NCBI RefSeq assembly: GCF_002368195.1
Contig: NZ_AP018178.1
Span: forward strand, 7,638,645-7,702,644
Length of the DNA: 64,000 bases
Source: Calothrix sp. NIES-2100
GTDB taxonomy: Bacteria > Cyanobacteriota > Cyanobacteriia > Cyanobacteriales > Nostocaceae
Direction: 5' to 3'
The translations under genes and the position numbers were made by a program. This document shows, in pieces, positions 26,681-35,202 of this stretch. How positions within the stretch are numbered: the first letter of the stretch is position 1; each line of letters starts with the position of its first letter. The notes under the pieces are model-generated. The model worked only from the letters and a program-made list of their open reading frames with translations, was not told where the DNA came from and did no database searches.

Positions 26681-28645
26681 GACATTTTAATTATTGGCGG
26701 CGGCGTTATTGGCTTGGCGATCGCCGTAGAACTAAAACTGCGCGGGGCAACTGTCACCGTGCTTTGCCGTGATTTTAACGCCGCTGCTAGCCATGCGGCG
26801 GCTGGGATGCTAGCACCAGATGCCGAAAAATTGACAAATGAAGCAATGTATGCTTTGTGCTGGCGATCGCGTGCTTTATATCCAGATTGGACGCGCAAAC
26901 TCGAAGAACTAGCTGGTTTACCCACACATTACTGGCCTTGTGGCATCTTAGCACCTGTTTATCAACACCAAGACCAGAAAAATGCAGCTTTGCCACCATC
27001 TTCCCGGGAATCACCTGCATACTGGTTAGATAAAACAGCAATTTCACAATATCAACCAGGATTGTCAGATGAAGTAGTTGGTGGCTGGTGGTATCCCGAA
27101 GATGGACAAGTAGACAATCGCGCCTTAGCACAAGTGCTGTGGACAGCGGCTGAGTCTGTTTGTGTTGAACTCAAAGATAGCGTTAGCGTCGAAGCATTTT
27201 TACAGCAGCAAGGCAAAATAGTGGGTGTGCAAACCAGCGCCGGAGTCATCAGCGCCGCCCATTATGTATTAGCCACAGGTGCTTGGTCAAATGAATTATT
27301 ACCATTTCCCGTACGTCCTGTAAAAGGGCAAATGCTGCGGCTGCGGATACCGGAGTCTCTGCCAGAATTGCCTTTGAAAAGAGTTTTGTATGGGCAAGAG
27401 ATTTATATTGTTCCGAGACGCGATCGCAAAATAATTATTGGTGCAACTAGCGAAGATGTGGGTTTTACCCCCCACAACACCCCCGCCGGGATTCAAAGTC
27501 TACTGCAAAAAGCCATCCGCCTTTATCCACAATTACAAGATTATCCCATCGAGGAATTTTGGTGGGGATTTCGCCCAGCTACCCCTGATGAATTACCAAT
27601 TTTAGGCACTAGTCCCTGTACAAATTTAACTTTGGCAGTTGGTCATTATCGCAATGGCATTTTGCTAGCACCCATAACCGCAGCCTTAATTGCCGATTTG
27701 ATTTCACAACAAAAGTCAGATCCTCTATTATCTCATTTTCACTATTCGCGCTTCCTGCCGCCATCATCTACCTCCATGCTCACTCACTCTGCGAATTTCT
27801 CCAATGGCCATCGTCCTGTTGTTGCTTTAAACAACGCTGTAATTACAACACAGGACTCAGCACTAACGATTGCTGGTAAAACCTTCCACTCTCGCCTCAT
27901 GACTGGAACTGGTAAATATCGCAGCATTGAAGAAATGCAGCAAAGTATTACCGCGAGTGAGTGTCAAATCGTTACCGTAGCAGTGCGGCGAGTCCAAACC
28001 AAAGCTGCTGGACACGAAGGTTTAGCCGAAGCACTTGATTGGCAGAAAATTTGGATGTTACCCAACACAGCAGGCTGTCAAACCGCAGAAGAAGCGATTC
28101 GGGTAGCGCGCTTAGGGAGAGAAATGGCAAAACTTTTAGGACAAGAAGATAACAATTTTGTCAAGTTAGAAGTTATCCCCGATTCTAAATATTTGTTACC
28201 AGATCCGATTGGAACTTTACAAGCGGCAGAACAATTAGTTAAAGAAGGCTTTGCAGTCTTACCATACATCAACGCTGACCCGATGTTAGCCAAGCGGTTA
28301 GAAGAAGTCGGCTGTGCAACAGTCATGCCTTTAGCATCACCCATCGGTTCAGGACAAGGATTGAAGACAACAGCCAACATCCAGATCATCATTGAAAACG
28401 CGGGTATCCCAGTCGTAGTAGATGCTGGTATTGGTGCGCCATCCCAAGCAGCCCAGGCGATGGAATTAGGAGCAGATGCCTTATTAATTAATAGTGCGAT
28501 CGCACTCGCAAAAAATCCACCTGCAATGGCAAGAGCAATGAATCTCGCCACAGTCGCCGGTCGTCTCGCCTACCTAGCTGGGAGAATGCCCATCAAAGAC
28601 TACGCCAGTGCTAGTTCACCACTCACAGGGACTATTAGTAGTTAG
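26672..28645 (+). CDS. thiO/thiG: Bifunctional glycine oxidase ThiO / thiazole synthase ThiG
   Basis: 657 residues, a fusion known from cyanobacteria. Residues 1-~370 are ThiO: FAD motif ILIIGGGVIGLAIAVEL, substrate/flavin segment HAAAGMLAPDAE, late GHYRNGILLAPITA. ThiO oxidises glycine to dehydroglycine. After a ~30-residue linker, ~390-657 is ThiG (LTIAGKTFHSRLMTGTGKY), with VKLEVIPD holding the Schiff-base Lys and the phosphate-binding VVVDAGIGAPSQAAQAMELG. ThiG builds the thiazole phosphate of thiamine. Fusion lets the unstable imine pass between sites (inference). I saw no TPP riboswitch in the 118-base gap upstream. Confidence 0.95.
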   Translation: MTSDILIIGGGVIGLAIAVELKLRGATVTVLCRDFNAAASHAAAGMLAPDAEKLTNEAMYALCWRSRALYPDWTRKLEELAGLPTHYWPCGILAPVYQHQDQKNAALPPSSRESPAYWLDKTAISQYQPGLSDEVVGGWWYPEDGQVDNRALAQVLWTAAESVCVELKDSVSVEAFLQQQGKIVGVQTSAGVISAAHYVLATGAWSNELLPFPVRPVKGQMLRLRIPESLPELPLKRVLYGQEIYIVPRRDRKIIIGATSEDVGFTPHNTPAGIQSLLQKAIRLYPQLQDYPIEEFWWGFRPATPDELPILGTSPCTNLTLAVGHYRNGILLAPITAALIADLISQQKSDPLLSHFHYSRFLPPSSTSMLTHSANFSNGHRPVVALNNAVITTQDSALTIAGKTFHSRLMTGTGKYRSIEEMQQSITASECQIVTVAVRRVQTKAAGHEGLAEALDWQKIWMLPNTAGCQTAEEAIRVARLGREMAKLLGQEDNNFVKLEVIPDSKYLLPDPIGTLQAAEQLVKEGFAVLPYINADPMLAKRLEEVGCATVMPLASPIGSGQGLKTTANIQIIIENAGIPVVVDAGIGAPSQAAQAMELGADALLINSAIALAKNPPAMARAMNLATVAGRLAYLAGRMPIKDYASASSPLTGTISS

Positions 28646-28800
28646 TCATTGGTCAATAGTCAATGGTCAATGGTCAATGGTCAATAGTTATTTCTCCTCT
28701 GTCCCCTGCCACCTGGTCACTCTTGCAAGCCGAAGTGCTGCCCCGCATTCCGTAACCGATAAATGCTATTGACTAATGACTATTGACTCTGGACTAATGA
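28646..28800. repeat. Heptad repeat tract
   Basis: CAATGGT/CAATAGT heptads, then GACTAATGACTATTGACTC. It spans most of the gap between thiO/thiG and psb34. Confidence 0.8.
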
Positions 28801-28888
28801 CTAAGGTAACGATTCTTTACTTTTCGTGAAGCGGTAATATAAAGTTTATGCAACAATTAAACAAAAGATAAGAATAAGGAATTAGTTC

Positions 28889-29059
28889 ATGCCCTATACA
28901 ACTGAAGAAGGCGGTCGTCTGAATAATTTTGCTCGCGAACCAAAGATTTATGCAGCAGAACCCCCCAATGCAGGGCAAAAGCGCACCTATATTTTTCTAG
29001 GAGTCGCCGGTATAGTCTTGGTCGGTGGCTTGATTTTCGTCGCCTTCTCTGTTTCTTAA
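28889..29059 (+). CDS. psb34: Photosystem II assembly protein Psb34
   Basis: 56 residues: MPYTTEEGGRLNNFAREPKI, a proline/alanine linker, then one membrane helix (YIFLGVAGIVLVGGLIFVAF) near the C-terminus. The N-terminal sequence is the hallmark of the Ssl1498/Psb34 family, which binds PSII intermediates on CP47 near the HLIP site during assembly. Start ATG 28889, stop 29057-29059, followed by a good terminator, so it is likely a single-gene transcript. Thylakoid membrane. Confidence 0.92.
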   Translation: MPYTTEEGGRLNNFAREPKIYAAEPPNAGQKRTYIFLGVAGIVLVGGLIFVAFSVS

Positions 29060-29110
29060 CCTCAGTTGAGAGCAAAGAATTTTAATAAAATTTAATTTTT
29101 CTGAACTTTC

Positions 29111-29143
29111 AGGTTCCCCGTTCGCGCGGAACCTAATTTTTTC
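29111..29143 (+). terminator. Intrinsic terminator of psb34
   Basis: Stem AGGTTCC (29111-29117) / GGAACCT (29128-29134), 10-base loop, then AATTTTTTC. Confidence 0.75.
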
Positions 29144-29169
29144 TCTAAGTAGTGAATTATGTTGAAGTT

Positions 29170-29265
29170 ATACCAACTTGAAAAAAGAATGTGACAGATG
29201 GTAGGGAACACTGCTGTGCCCTCTAGAATATATTGATGTGTCGCAAACATTATTTGAATTGGTAT
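29170..29265. mobile_element. Small MITE-like element, copy A
   Basis: 96 bp bounded by inverted ends ATACCAACTT and GAATTGGTAT. The inside reads GTGACAGATGGTAG then GTGTCGCAAAC. Non-coding. A diverged relative lies at 29350-29450. Confidence 0.55.
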
Positions 29266-29349
29266 TACCAAATTTGAGAAGCGGTAAAGCTACTATTCAT
29301 GTGGCTTAGTCCGTTTAGTAAGAAGAATTGGGTCAGTCTTTTTAAAAGT

Positions 29350-29450
29350 CAAATTCATTTAAAAAAATAATGCGACAGATGGGTAGTAGCACTACAATGT
29401 TGTGCCCTTACGAATAATTTATGTGTAGCAAAAATTCTTTGAATTAGTAT
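29350..29450. mobile_element. Small MITE-like element, copy B (eroded)
   Basis: Shares AATGCGACAGATGGGTAG, TGTGCCCT, ATGTGTAGCAAA and GAATTAGTAT in the same order as copy A. Its left inverted end is mostly lost. Non-coding. Confidence 0.5.
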
Positions 29451-29572
29451 AACTTCTCACGAATAATTTAGGACTACTGCTATAGTCAGTCTGCGTGTAA
29501 TTTTTCATGTGCAAAATAATACGGGTGCCTAATAAATTAGGACTGTCCTCATTACACCCAGACTTAAAAGAC

Positions 29573-29611
29573 GTAAAACCATCAAAATTTTGGGCATTTT
29601 GATGGTTTTAC
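29573..29611. repeat. 16-bp perfect hairpin with outer inverted repeat
   Basis: Arms GTAAAACCATCAAAAT (29573-29588) and ATTTTGATGGTTTTAC (29596-29611) with a 7-base loop. A second pair ATACGGGT / ACCCGTAT brackets it at 29519-29526 and 29628-29635. It could be a terminator or a nested small element just outside the IsrB locus. Confidence 0.6.
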
Positions 29612-29676
29612 TTCGGGGCTATCTGCTACCCGTATCATTTAGGTATCATTAATTTATGGGGATTGTACTCTTGAGT

Positions 29677-29974
29677 GTTAAATTCCCCAAAGGGGTTAAC
29701 GACTTAGATGTACCCTTAAAAAGAATGTAAACGATGTTTTGGCTTTGTAGCCACTTTCACTAACCTCACCCTTCTAGAGTGAGGTTTGTCTAAACCAATT
29801 TAGACAACGCAAGAAGTGAATACCGCATTGAGACATGGCTTAGTAAACACTTCCAGATACTTCCCTAGTCTGGACTATTTGTAAGCCTAATTGGTTAGGC
29901 GTTGCGTAAAGGCAAGGCATCTTAGCTATGTTGCGGGAAGGGACTTAAACAAGTGATTGGGTTATACCAAAAAA
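29677..29974 (+). ncRNA. Candidate omega RNA upstream of isrB
   Basis: About 300 non-coding bases directly 5' of isrB with dense hairpins: GTTAA..CCCCAAAGGGG..TTAAC (29677-29700), CCTCAC/GTGAGG (about 29764-29785), GTCTAAA-CCAA-TTTAGAC (29788-29805) and GCCTAA-TTGG-TTAGGC (29885-29900). The last two loops are complementary (AACCAATT with AATTGGTT), allowing a kissing contact, and CAACGC near 29805 can pair with GCGTTG near 29900. IscB/IsrB omega RNAs lie in this position, at about this length, with the guide at the 5' end. The assignment is by position and structure; the boundaries are estimates. Confidence 0.6.
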
Positions 29975-31069
29975 ATGCGAGTACCTGTAGTAAATCAAAA
30001 CCACCAACCACTGATGCCCACAACACCTGCACGAGCAAGGAAATGGATTGCATCAGGTAAAGCAGTAAAACGCTGGTCGGATTGTGGACAATTTTATGTT
30101 CAACTGACTGGTAAGCCATCTGGACGGGTAGCCCAAGATATTGTCGTTGGGATTGACCCCGGCAAAAATTTCTCTGGAATTGGTGTTCAGTCCGCAAAGT
30201 TTACACTGTACACGGCTCACTTGATTTTGCCGTTTCAAACAGTGCGTGACCGCATGGACTCAAGGCGATTAATGCGGCAAGGTCGCAGAAAAAGAAGAAT
30301 CAACCGCAAGGTCGATTTTTTAAACCGCGCACACCGCCAAAAAAGATTTGATAATCGTTGTCAAGGTAAGCTTCCACCTTCGATTCGTGCTAATCGTCAA
30401 TTGGAACTCAGGATAGTTTCAGAGTTATGCAAAATCTATCCAGTGTCAAAAATTCGGTACGAGTATGTCCGGGCTGATGTAGACCTCACCAGTGGACGTA
30501 AAAAAGCGAAATCTGGTAAAGGCTTTTCACCTGTAATGGTCGGACAAAAATGGATGTTAAGCCAACTAGAAAAGTTCGCACCAGTTGTTAAAGTTGAGGG
30601 CTATCAAACCGCATCAACTCGCAAACACTTGGGGCTAACCAAGAATAAGCTAGACAAGTCCAATCCTGAGTTTAATACTCATGCTGTTGATGGTGTAACT
30701 ATTGCGGCAACAGCTTTTGTTGAGTATCGCCAGTACCACACAACAAAAGTTGATAGTGGTGATTGGTTTGGTAATGTCACAATTACGTCTGCAATATTCA
30801 AGGTAATTCTTCGTCCTCCTTATTCTCGTCGCCAACTTCACTTAATGCTTCCTGCAAAGGGTGGAGTGCGACGTAGATATGGCGGTTCTACAACCCGTCA
30901 CGGATTACGCAAGGGTGACTTTGTTAAATCTCCCAAGGGTGTCGGTTATGTGTCAGGAGACACCGAAAAACAAGTATCTGTCAGCGATGCTAACTGGAAA
31001 CGGTTAGGGCAGATTGCTTCTAGCAAAGTGCAGTTAATTCGTCGTTCCAACGGGTTGATTGTTGTCTAA
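29975..31069 (+). CDS. isrB: IsrB-type RNA-guided nickase (HNH-less IscB relative, RRXRR protein)
   Basis: 364 residues from ATG 29975. Domains in order: N-terminal PLMP motif (residues 12-15 in NQNHQPLMPTTPARARKWI); RuvC-I VVGIDPGKNFSGIGV with Asp61; arginine-rich bridge helix with exact RRKRR (104-108); RuvC-II IRYEYVRAD with Glu163; RuvC-III HAVDG with His236 and Asp239. Only about 70 residues separate RuvC-II and RuvC-III, with no CxxC pairs or HNH signature, so the HNH nuclease of IscB is absent. The C-terminal ~125 residues are basic (GGVRRRYGGSTTRHGLRKGD) and fit a target-adjacent-motif/RNA-interaction domain. IsrB proteins use an omega RNA to nick DNA; all RuvC acids are present, so it may be active. 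An upstream TTG at 29957 is disfavoured. Confidence 0.85.
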   Translation: MRVPVVNQNHQPLMPTTPARARKWIASGKAVKRWSDCGQFYVQLTGKPSGRVAQDIVVGIDPGKNFSGIGVQSAKFTLYTAHLILPFQTVRDRMDSRRLMRQGRRKRRINRKVDFLNRAHRQKRFDNRCQGKLPPSIRANRQLELRIVSELCKIYPVSKIRYEYVRADVDLTSGRKKAKSGKGFSPVMVGQKWMLSQLEKFAPVVKVEGYQTASTRKHLGLTKNKLDKSNPEFNTHAVDGVTIAATAFVEYRQYHTTKVDSGDWFGNVTITSAIFKVILRPPYSRRQLHLMLPAKGGVRRRYGGSTTRHGLRKGDFVKSPKGVGYVSGDTEKQVSVSDANWKRLGQIASSKVQLIRRSNGLIVV

Positions 31070-31082
31070 AAGATATGTAAAG

Positions 31083-31108
31083 CCGTCCTTCGCTTCGCTA
31101 AAGGACGG
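31083..31108. other. Right-end hairpin of the isrB element
   Basis: CCGTCCTT / AAGGACGG perfect 8-bp stem with a 10-base loop, followed by GGTTTCAGACCC, the style of IS200/IS605 and TnpB-type right ends in cyanobacteria. It ends 21 bases before the next start codon. Confidence 0.7.
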
Positions 31109-31129
31109 GGTTTCAGACCCATTTTTTCG

Positions 31130-33340
31130 ATGAGCGTGAATGATACTCCACACACAGACAATTTTACTTGGAATCGGCAAGTATATCACCGATTAAAACT
31201 TGCCTTGAGTTTGAATTTACGAAGACAACTATTTTTAGCAGTTTGTGATGATTTACACTTAAGAAATCAAATAGCAGCTCGTTTGCATTCTACCTTGGCT
31301 TATCCAGTTGGACAAGTGTTATATCAGCCAGAAGATATGCTGGAAAGTAGTACACCAGCTTATCCACGCTTAGCAACTTTGCGTTTAAATCTCAGCGATC
31401 CTAATCCCATAGCGCAGATAAATCAATGGCTGACTAATTATCCACCGCCAATTGTAGGAGCATCAAAAGATAGCCCAGGAAGGCCTTTACCTGTACCTGC
31501 ATTTCAAATTGTCGGCGTCGAGCTACTTACCAGACAAGCAGTTGCAGTCCAGCGTTTATTTTTACACCACCTCAGCTTAAGTCAGGAATATTTATCTAGC
31601 CCACAATCCACCAGGTTTTTAGAAGCTAGCATACTGTTGTGGATACCGCGTCCTTGGTTATCTGCTATTCAGCAGTCAGCACCACAGTTTTGGGATAGCC
31701 GTACAGGTGTATTTTTCTTTGCAGGAGATCCGACACCTACGATACAAAATGCAGATTTTCCGGAAAGGTTTGCAGGTTCTAGAAGTTTAGATTTTGAGAA
31801 TCTTCAACCTTCAATTTTAGAAGAAGCAGTTGCGCAGGCAGAACTAGAAGCCGCAACTTCAAGCGAACTAAACTTTGAAGATGATTTTGATTTTCAGAAA
31901 GATACAGCCGAAAATAACGGACAGCAACCAAAGGAAATCTCTGTGCCAACGGAACTTTTGAAAGTCGATGTACAGCAGGAACAAGCTCCGGACAGATCCA
32001 CTGAAGATAATCTCCCATCACTGCCATCTTTGGCTCATATTAGCAAAGAGTTAACCGATCTAGTATTAGCAACAATTAATACAAAAATAATTCAAGATGA
32101 CGAGGAGATTTCGCAACCGCAGCAAATTCTGTTTGAGATTGAACGATTACACTCACAGAACGGTTCACCCGAAGCATTAGCAGCCGCTTATCATCGTTTA
32201 GGAAACTTATACCGCCTTCGCATTGAACAAGGACAAGTAACGGTAGAAAACCTAATGTTAGCAATTATTTCCTACCAAGAAGCGATATCCTTTGATGACA
32301 CCTCGCCAAACATGCCAGATATCTTAAATGATTTGGGCACACTCTACTGGATGTTATATCGCACCCCACATAATTCTGAAGACGGACAAACTTATATAGA
32401 ACAAGGAATTGAATTTTACAAGTTAGCTTTAAAGCAGATATCACCACAGACGCACCCAGAAACTTATGCTCGTGTGCAAAATAATTTAGGCACAGCTTAC
32501 GGAGATTTAGCCCGGTTTGCTAACCCGCCAGATTGCTGGCAACAAGCAGTTATAGCTTATAACGAAGCCTTGCGCTACCGTACAGTGGCAATGGAGCCAT
32601 TAAAGTATGCAGCGTGTCAGAATAATTTGGGTACTGCTTACTGGCATCTGGGACAATACAATCAACCTACGGTGAATTTAAAGAAAGCGATCGCATCTTA
32701 TAACTTAGCACTTGCTCACTACAGCCCTAAAGATGAACCGCTCAAGTATGGCATGATTCAAAATAACATCGGCACTGCCTACTGGAATCTTGCACAATAC
32801 GAGCAACCCGCTCACAATCTGCGAATGGCGATTGATGTTTATTGTGATGCGCTCAAATACCGCACACCCGCAACTGTTCCTAGCGGCTGTGCTGCGACAC
32901 AAAATAATCTTGGCACTGCTTATTGGCATTTAGCAAATCTATCACAGACAACTAAAGAAGACCGATATAATTATCTGCGATTGTGCATTGCCGCTTATGA
33001 TGAAGCCTTGGCTCTGGCGCACTCACTTCATGCTTCGGCTCTAAGTTTTGATTTGCTAGCTACTCACAATAACTTAGGTCTAGCCCATTATCAAATGGCT
33101 ACAGATCAATATTTCAATGGCGATCAAACAGAACGTTCTCAACATTTAGAAGCAGCATTAAATAACCATTTGCAAGCCTTAAATGGATTGAGCAAACAAC
33201 CAGAAGCTTATAAAACAACCTTTTCTTATGTGGTGAAAACAATTCGCGCTTTCCATAATGAATTAGGAATCCAAGGGCAAAATTTTGCTTTATCCAAAAT
33301 TCCCGCTCAGATGTTACCGGAAATTTTACCTAAGTTATAG
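31130..33340 (+). CDS. Tetratricopeptide-repeat protein
   Basis: 736 residues, cytoplasmic. The N-terminal ~190 residues form an unidentified globular domain (FTWNRQVYHRLKLALSLNL to GVFFFAGDPTP), followed by an acidic linker (~215-300). The C-terminal half holds at least six TPR-like repeats with the recurrent QNNLGTAYWHLAQY motif spaced about 46 residues apart, longer than classic 34-residue TPRs. Such arrays bind protein partners. The start lies only 21 bases after the isrB element hairpin, so the native promoter may have been separated from the gene. Function unknown. Confidence 0.8.
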   Translation: MSVNDTPHTDNFTWNRQVYHRLKLALSLNLRRQLFLAVCDDLHLRNQIAARLHSTLAYPVGQVLYQPEDMLESSTPAYPRLATLRLNLSDPNPIAQINQWLTNYPPPIVGASKDSPGRPLPVPAFQIVGVELLTRQAVAVQRLFLHHLSLSQEYLSSPQSTRFLEASILLWIPRPWLSAIQQSAPQFWDSRTGVFFFAGDPTPTIQNADFPERFAGSRSLDFENLQPSILEEAVAQAELEAATSSELNFEDDFDFQKDTAENNGQQPKEISVPTELLKVDVQQEQAPDRSTEDNLPSLPSLAHISKELTDLVLATINTKIIQDDEEISQPQQILFEIERLHSQNGSPEALAAAYHRLGNLYRLRIEQGQVTVENLMLAIISYQEAISFDDTSPNMPDILNDLGTLYWMLYRTPHNSEDGQTYIEQGIEFYKLALKQISPQTHPETYARVQNNLGTAYGDLARFANPPDCWQQAVIAYNEALRYRTVAMEPLKYAACQNNLGTAYWHLGQYNQPTVNLKKAIASYNLALAHYSPKDEPLKYGMIQNNIGTAYWNLAQYEQPAHNLRMAIDVYCDALKYRTPATVPSGCAATQNNLGTAYWHLANLSQTTKEDRYNYLRLCIAAYDEALALAHSLHASALSFDLLATHNNLGLAHYQMATDQYFNGDQTERSQHLEAALNNHLQALNGLSKQPEAYKTTFSYVVKTIRAFHNELGIQGQNFALSKIPAQMLPEILPKL

Positions 33341-33413
33341 ATACTGGGGATTGGGCATTGGGCAAGTGGGGATTGGGCATTGGAAATTGCTATTTCTCCC
33401 TTGTCCCCTCTGC

Positions 33414-34331
33414 CTATTGTTCTAGGGCTGTTAAAATGCGATCGCTCAGTGCCCAACGATTAGAATTAGGTCTAATCCAGCATTTTTCTGCTTCATTGAA
33501 ATTCCGTTGATGTAGCAGTACTGAATGCAAATCTTGTTTCTGCTGAGTGTTTAGTTTACTGACCATCTTCTCAGCAGCTCGCAATGCACAAGTCTGCTCA
33601 AAAGCAGTTTCCGAATTATTAATCATATTTAGCACTGCATAAAAATAAGTCGGATCTCCAGACCACTCTACTACAGACAGCCCGAGTAATCGCTTACCTT
33701 GGTCGTTGGATTTGAGCAGGTTGTTTACCTCTGGTTCAGAAAAATTCACTTCGGGAGCTAGCGCACGCATCCTACCAGTAATAGATTCCATCTCAAATGT
33801 GCGTTTTGCTCCTGATGGTAGAGAACTTCTAATTTCTTTATAACGTTGACTCAAGCTCTCAATTTGTTTTTGTATTTCCGACGCAGGAACCCTTGATGCA
33901 TAAACTTTCTGCCATTCATGACGCATTTGCCGCATTTCTAGCTGCTGTTGTGGTGGTGCAACATCTTCTGCTAGCTTAGTATGCTCAATCAAAAATCCTA
34001 GAGTATCCCCAGTCAATGACTGTAGCATCGGCATCATACTAGAACCAGTAATTTCACCCGCTGGTGTTTTGATTGCTCCTCCAGTTAAAGCCACAATTTT
34101 CAGCACAGATGGTAGCCAGATTAGGACTAAGAAAATTGCTGTTGTATTTGTTACCTGAAATTTAAAAGTTAATTTTTCACCACCAGTAATTTGAAAGGTG
34201 CTGAGTAAGATAAAAAGACTACTAATAATTAACCAGTTTTTGGGGATATGAAGAATCCGTCTTAGTAGCCAATCCACCGCTTCCCGAGAAATCTGGTTGT
34301 TACCTGGTTCTTTATCGGTTTTGCTAATCAT
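33414..34331 (-). CDS. Membrane protein with two N-terminal helices, unknown function
   Basis: 305 residues. Helices at about 33-48 (NWLIISSLFILLSTFQ) and 64-84 (TAIFLVLIWLPSVLKIVAL) are followed by a ~220-residue soluble helical region with a coiled-coil-like stretch (PPQQQLEMRQMRHEWQKVY) and a HEAT-like tail. No family recognised. Convergent with the TPR gene and separated from it by GGGGATTGGGCATT repeats. Confidence 0.65.
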   Translation of the reverse strand: MISKTDKEPGNNQISREAVDWLLRRILHIPKNWLIISSLFILLSTFQITGGEKLTFKFQVTNTTAIFLVLIWLPSVLKIVALTGGAIKTPAGEITGSSMMPMLQSLTGDTLGFLIEHTKLAEDVAPPQQQLEMRQMRHEWQKVYASRVPASEIQKQIESLSQRYKEIRSSLPSGAKRTFEMESITGRMRALAPEVNFSEPEVNNLLKSNDQGKRLLGLSVVEWSGDPTYFYAVLNMINNSETAFEQTCALRAAEKMVSKLNTQQKQDLHSVLLHQRNFNEAEKCWIRPNSNRWALSDRILTALEQ

Positions 34332-34382
34332 AATTTGTTTACAAATTTAATTAATAATAGCGATATATAAATTGTCGTCAAG

Positions 34383-34530
34383 AAAAGGGCGGGGAGACCC
34401 CAGCCCTACGAGGATTTGCGCTAACCGGAATTAAGTTAGTTGGCGATTGTCCAAAGCTATGTTGCGAACCGTAAATATATCTGAAGCCTTTACTAATGAC
34501 CAATGACAAATGACAAATGACAAATGACAA
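34383..34530. repeat. GGGCGGGGAGACCCC repeat and TGACAAA heptads
   Basis: The unit GGGCGGGGAGACCCCAGCCC at about 34387 is the same dispersed repeat (other orientation) into which the MITE at 43926 inserted. TGACAAA units follow at about 34500-34530. Confidence 0.7.
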
Positions 34531-34539
34531 ATGACAAAA

Positions 34540-35202
34540 TTACCAATAAGGAATAACTTCTAAATTATTGTCATCTGCTGCTTTTAAGATTACGCCCCGT
34601 AACAATTCGTGTTTCAGCGGTAATATATTTTCTGGTTTACAGCTGAAGAAATGTTCACCACGTTCATAAATAGCGATCGCTTCTTCATTATTATGGGCAT
34701 TGCCATAAATTAACCCGTGGATTTGGGAGTAAATTGCTGGCTGCTCATAAAAATAGCGTGACCAAGCTTGGCTAAGACCACGTTTTTCTGTCTTGGCGAG
34801 AGTGGCTTCATTCGCACCAGCCCGCATTGCACCATCACCACGTAGATCCAGTAATTTTAAATCCCTTGTGGCAGTTACAATCGCAATTTGCTGGTCGGTA
34901 ATTTCTATACAACCAGTATCACCAAAAATTTCTACTAGACAACTGGAGATTTTTGGTGCAAGGTAGTAAATACCCCGTTCGTGGTCATTGTCTGGTTGGT
35001 GATCTAGTGGTTCGTAGGAAATTTTAGGCAATTTACCACGATGATGATCAAAGCGATAAAGTGGACCCCAAAATCGAAAACTTAGGGCACTAGTACCAAA
35101 ATCTGTCCGGAAAATTCTGAAAAGTTCCGTACCCTTCTTTAAACTATAAAATTTTGGTCTTGGCCTGCCAAAGCGAGGTGGCGGGACAATTAGTTTGACC
35201 AC
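34540..35202 (-). CDS. RES-domain toxin (putative NAD+ phosphorylase)
   Basis: About 220 residues. The RES motif set is visible: GTELFRIF with Arg, FRFWGPLYRFDHH, RGIYYLAPKISSCLVEIFGD with the Glu, and a later Ser-rich region QAWSRYFYEQPAIYSQIHGLIY. RES toxins degrade NAD+ and pair with Xre/MbcA/ParS-type antitoxins. The start is uncertain: GTG 35202 has AGGAG at optimal eight-base spacing, whereas GTG 35211 overlaps that AGGAG. The likely antitoxin (35965-36582) is on the same strand upstream but separated by about 760 bases of repeats, unusual for this pair. Confidence 0.82.
   Translation of the reverse strand: MVKLIVPPPRFGRPRPKFYSLKKGTELFRIFRTDFGTSALSFRFWGPLYRFDHHRGKLPKISYEPLDHQPDNDHERGIYYLAPKISSCLVEIFGDTGCIEITDQQIAIVTATRDLKLLDLRGDGAMRAGANEATLAKTEKRGLSQAWSRYFYEQPAIYSQIHGLIYGNAHNNEEAIAIYERGEHFFSCKPENILPLKHELLRGVILKAADDNNLEVIPYW

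Larger units (their letters stand above)
29677..31120 (+). mobile_element. IS200/IS605-superfamily-like element carrying isrB, no transposase
   Basis: Extent inferred. The left edge is placed near the first hairpin of the structured leader (about 29677) and the right edge just past the subterminal hairpin CCGTCCTT/AAGGACGG (31083-31108) and GGTTTCAGACCC. There is no tnpA (Y1 transposase), so any movement would need one in trans. Exact ends would have to be found by comparing empty sites. Confidence 0.55.

Noticed and set aside
29975..31069. isrB product as TnpB or IscB
   Set aside because: TnpB lacks the PLMP/RRXRR N-terminus and has a zinc finger before RuvC-III; IscB has an HNH insert between RuvC-II and III, absent here.
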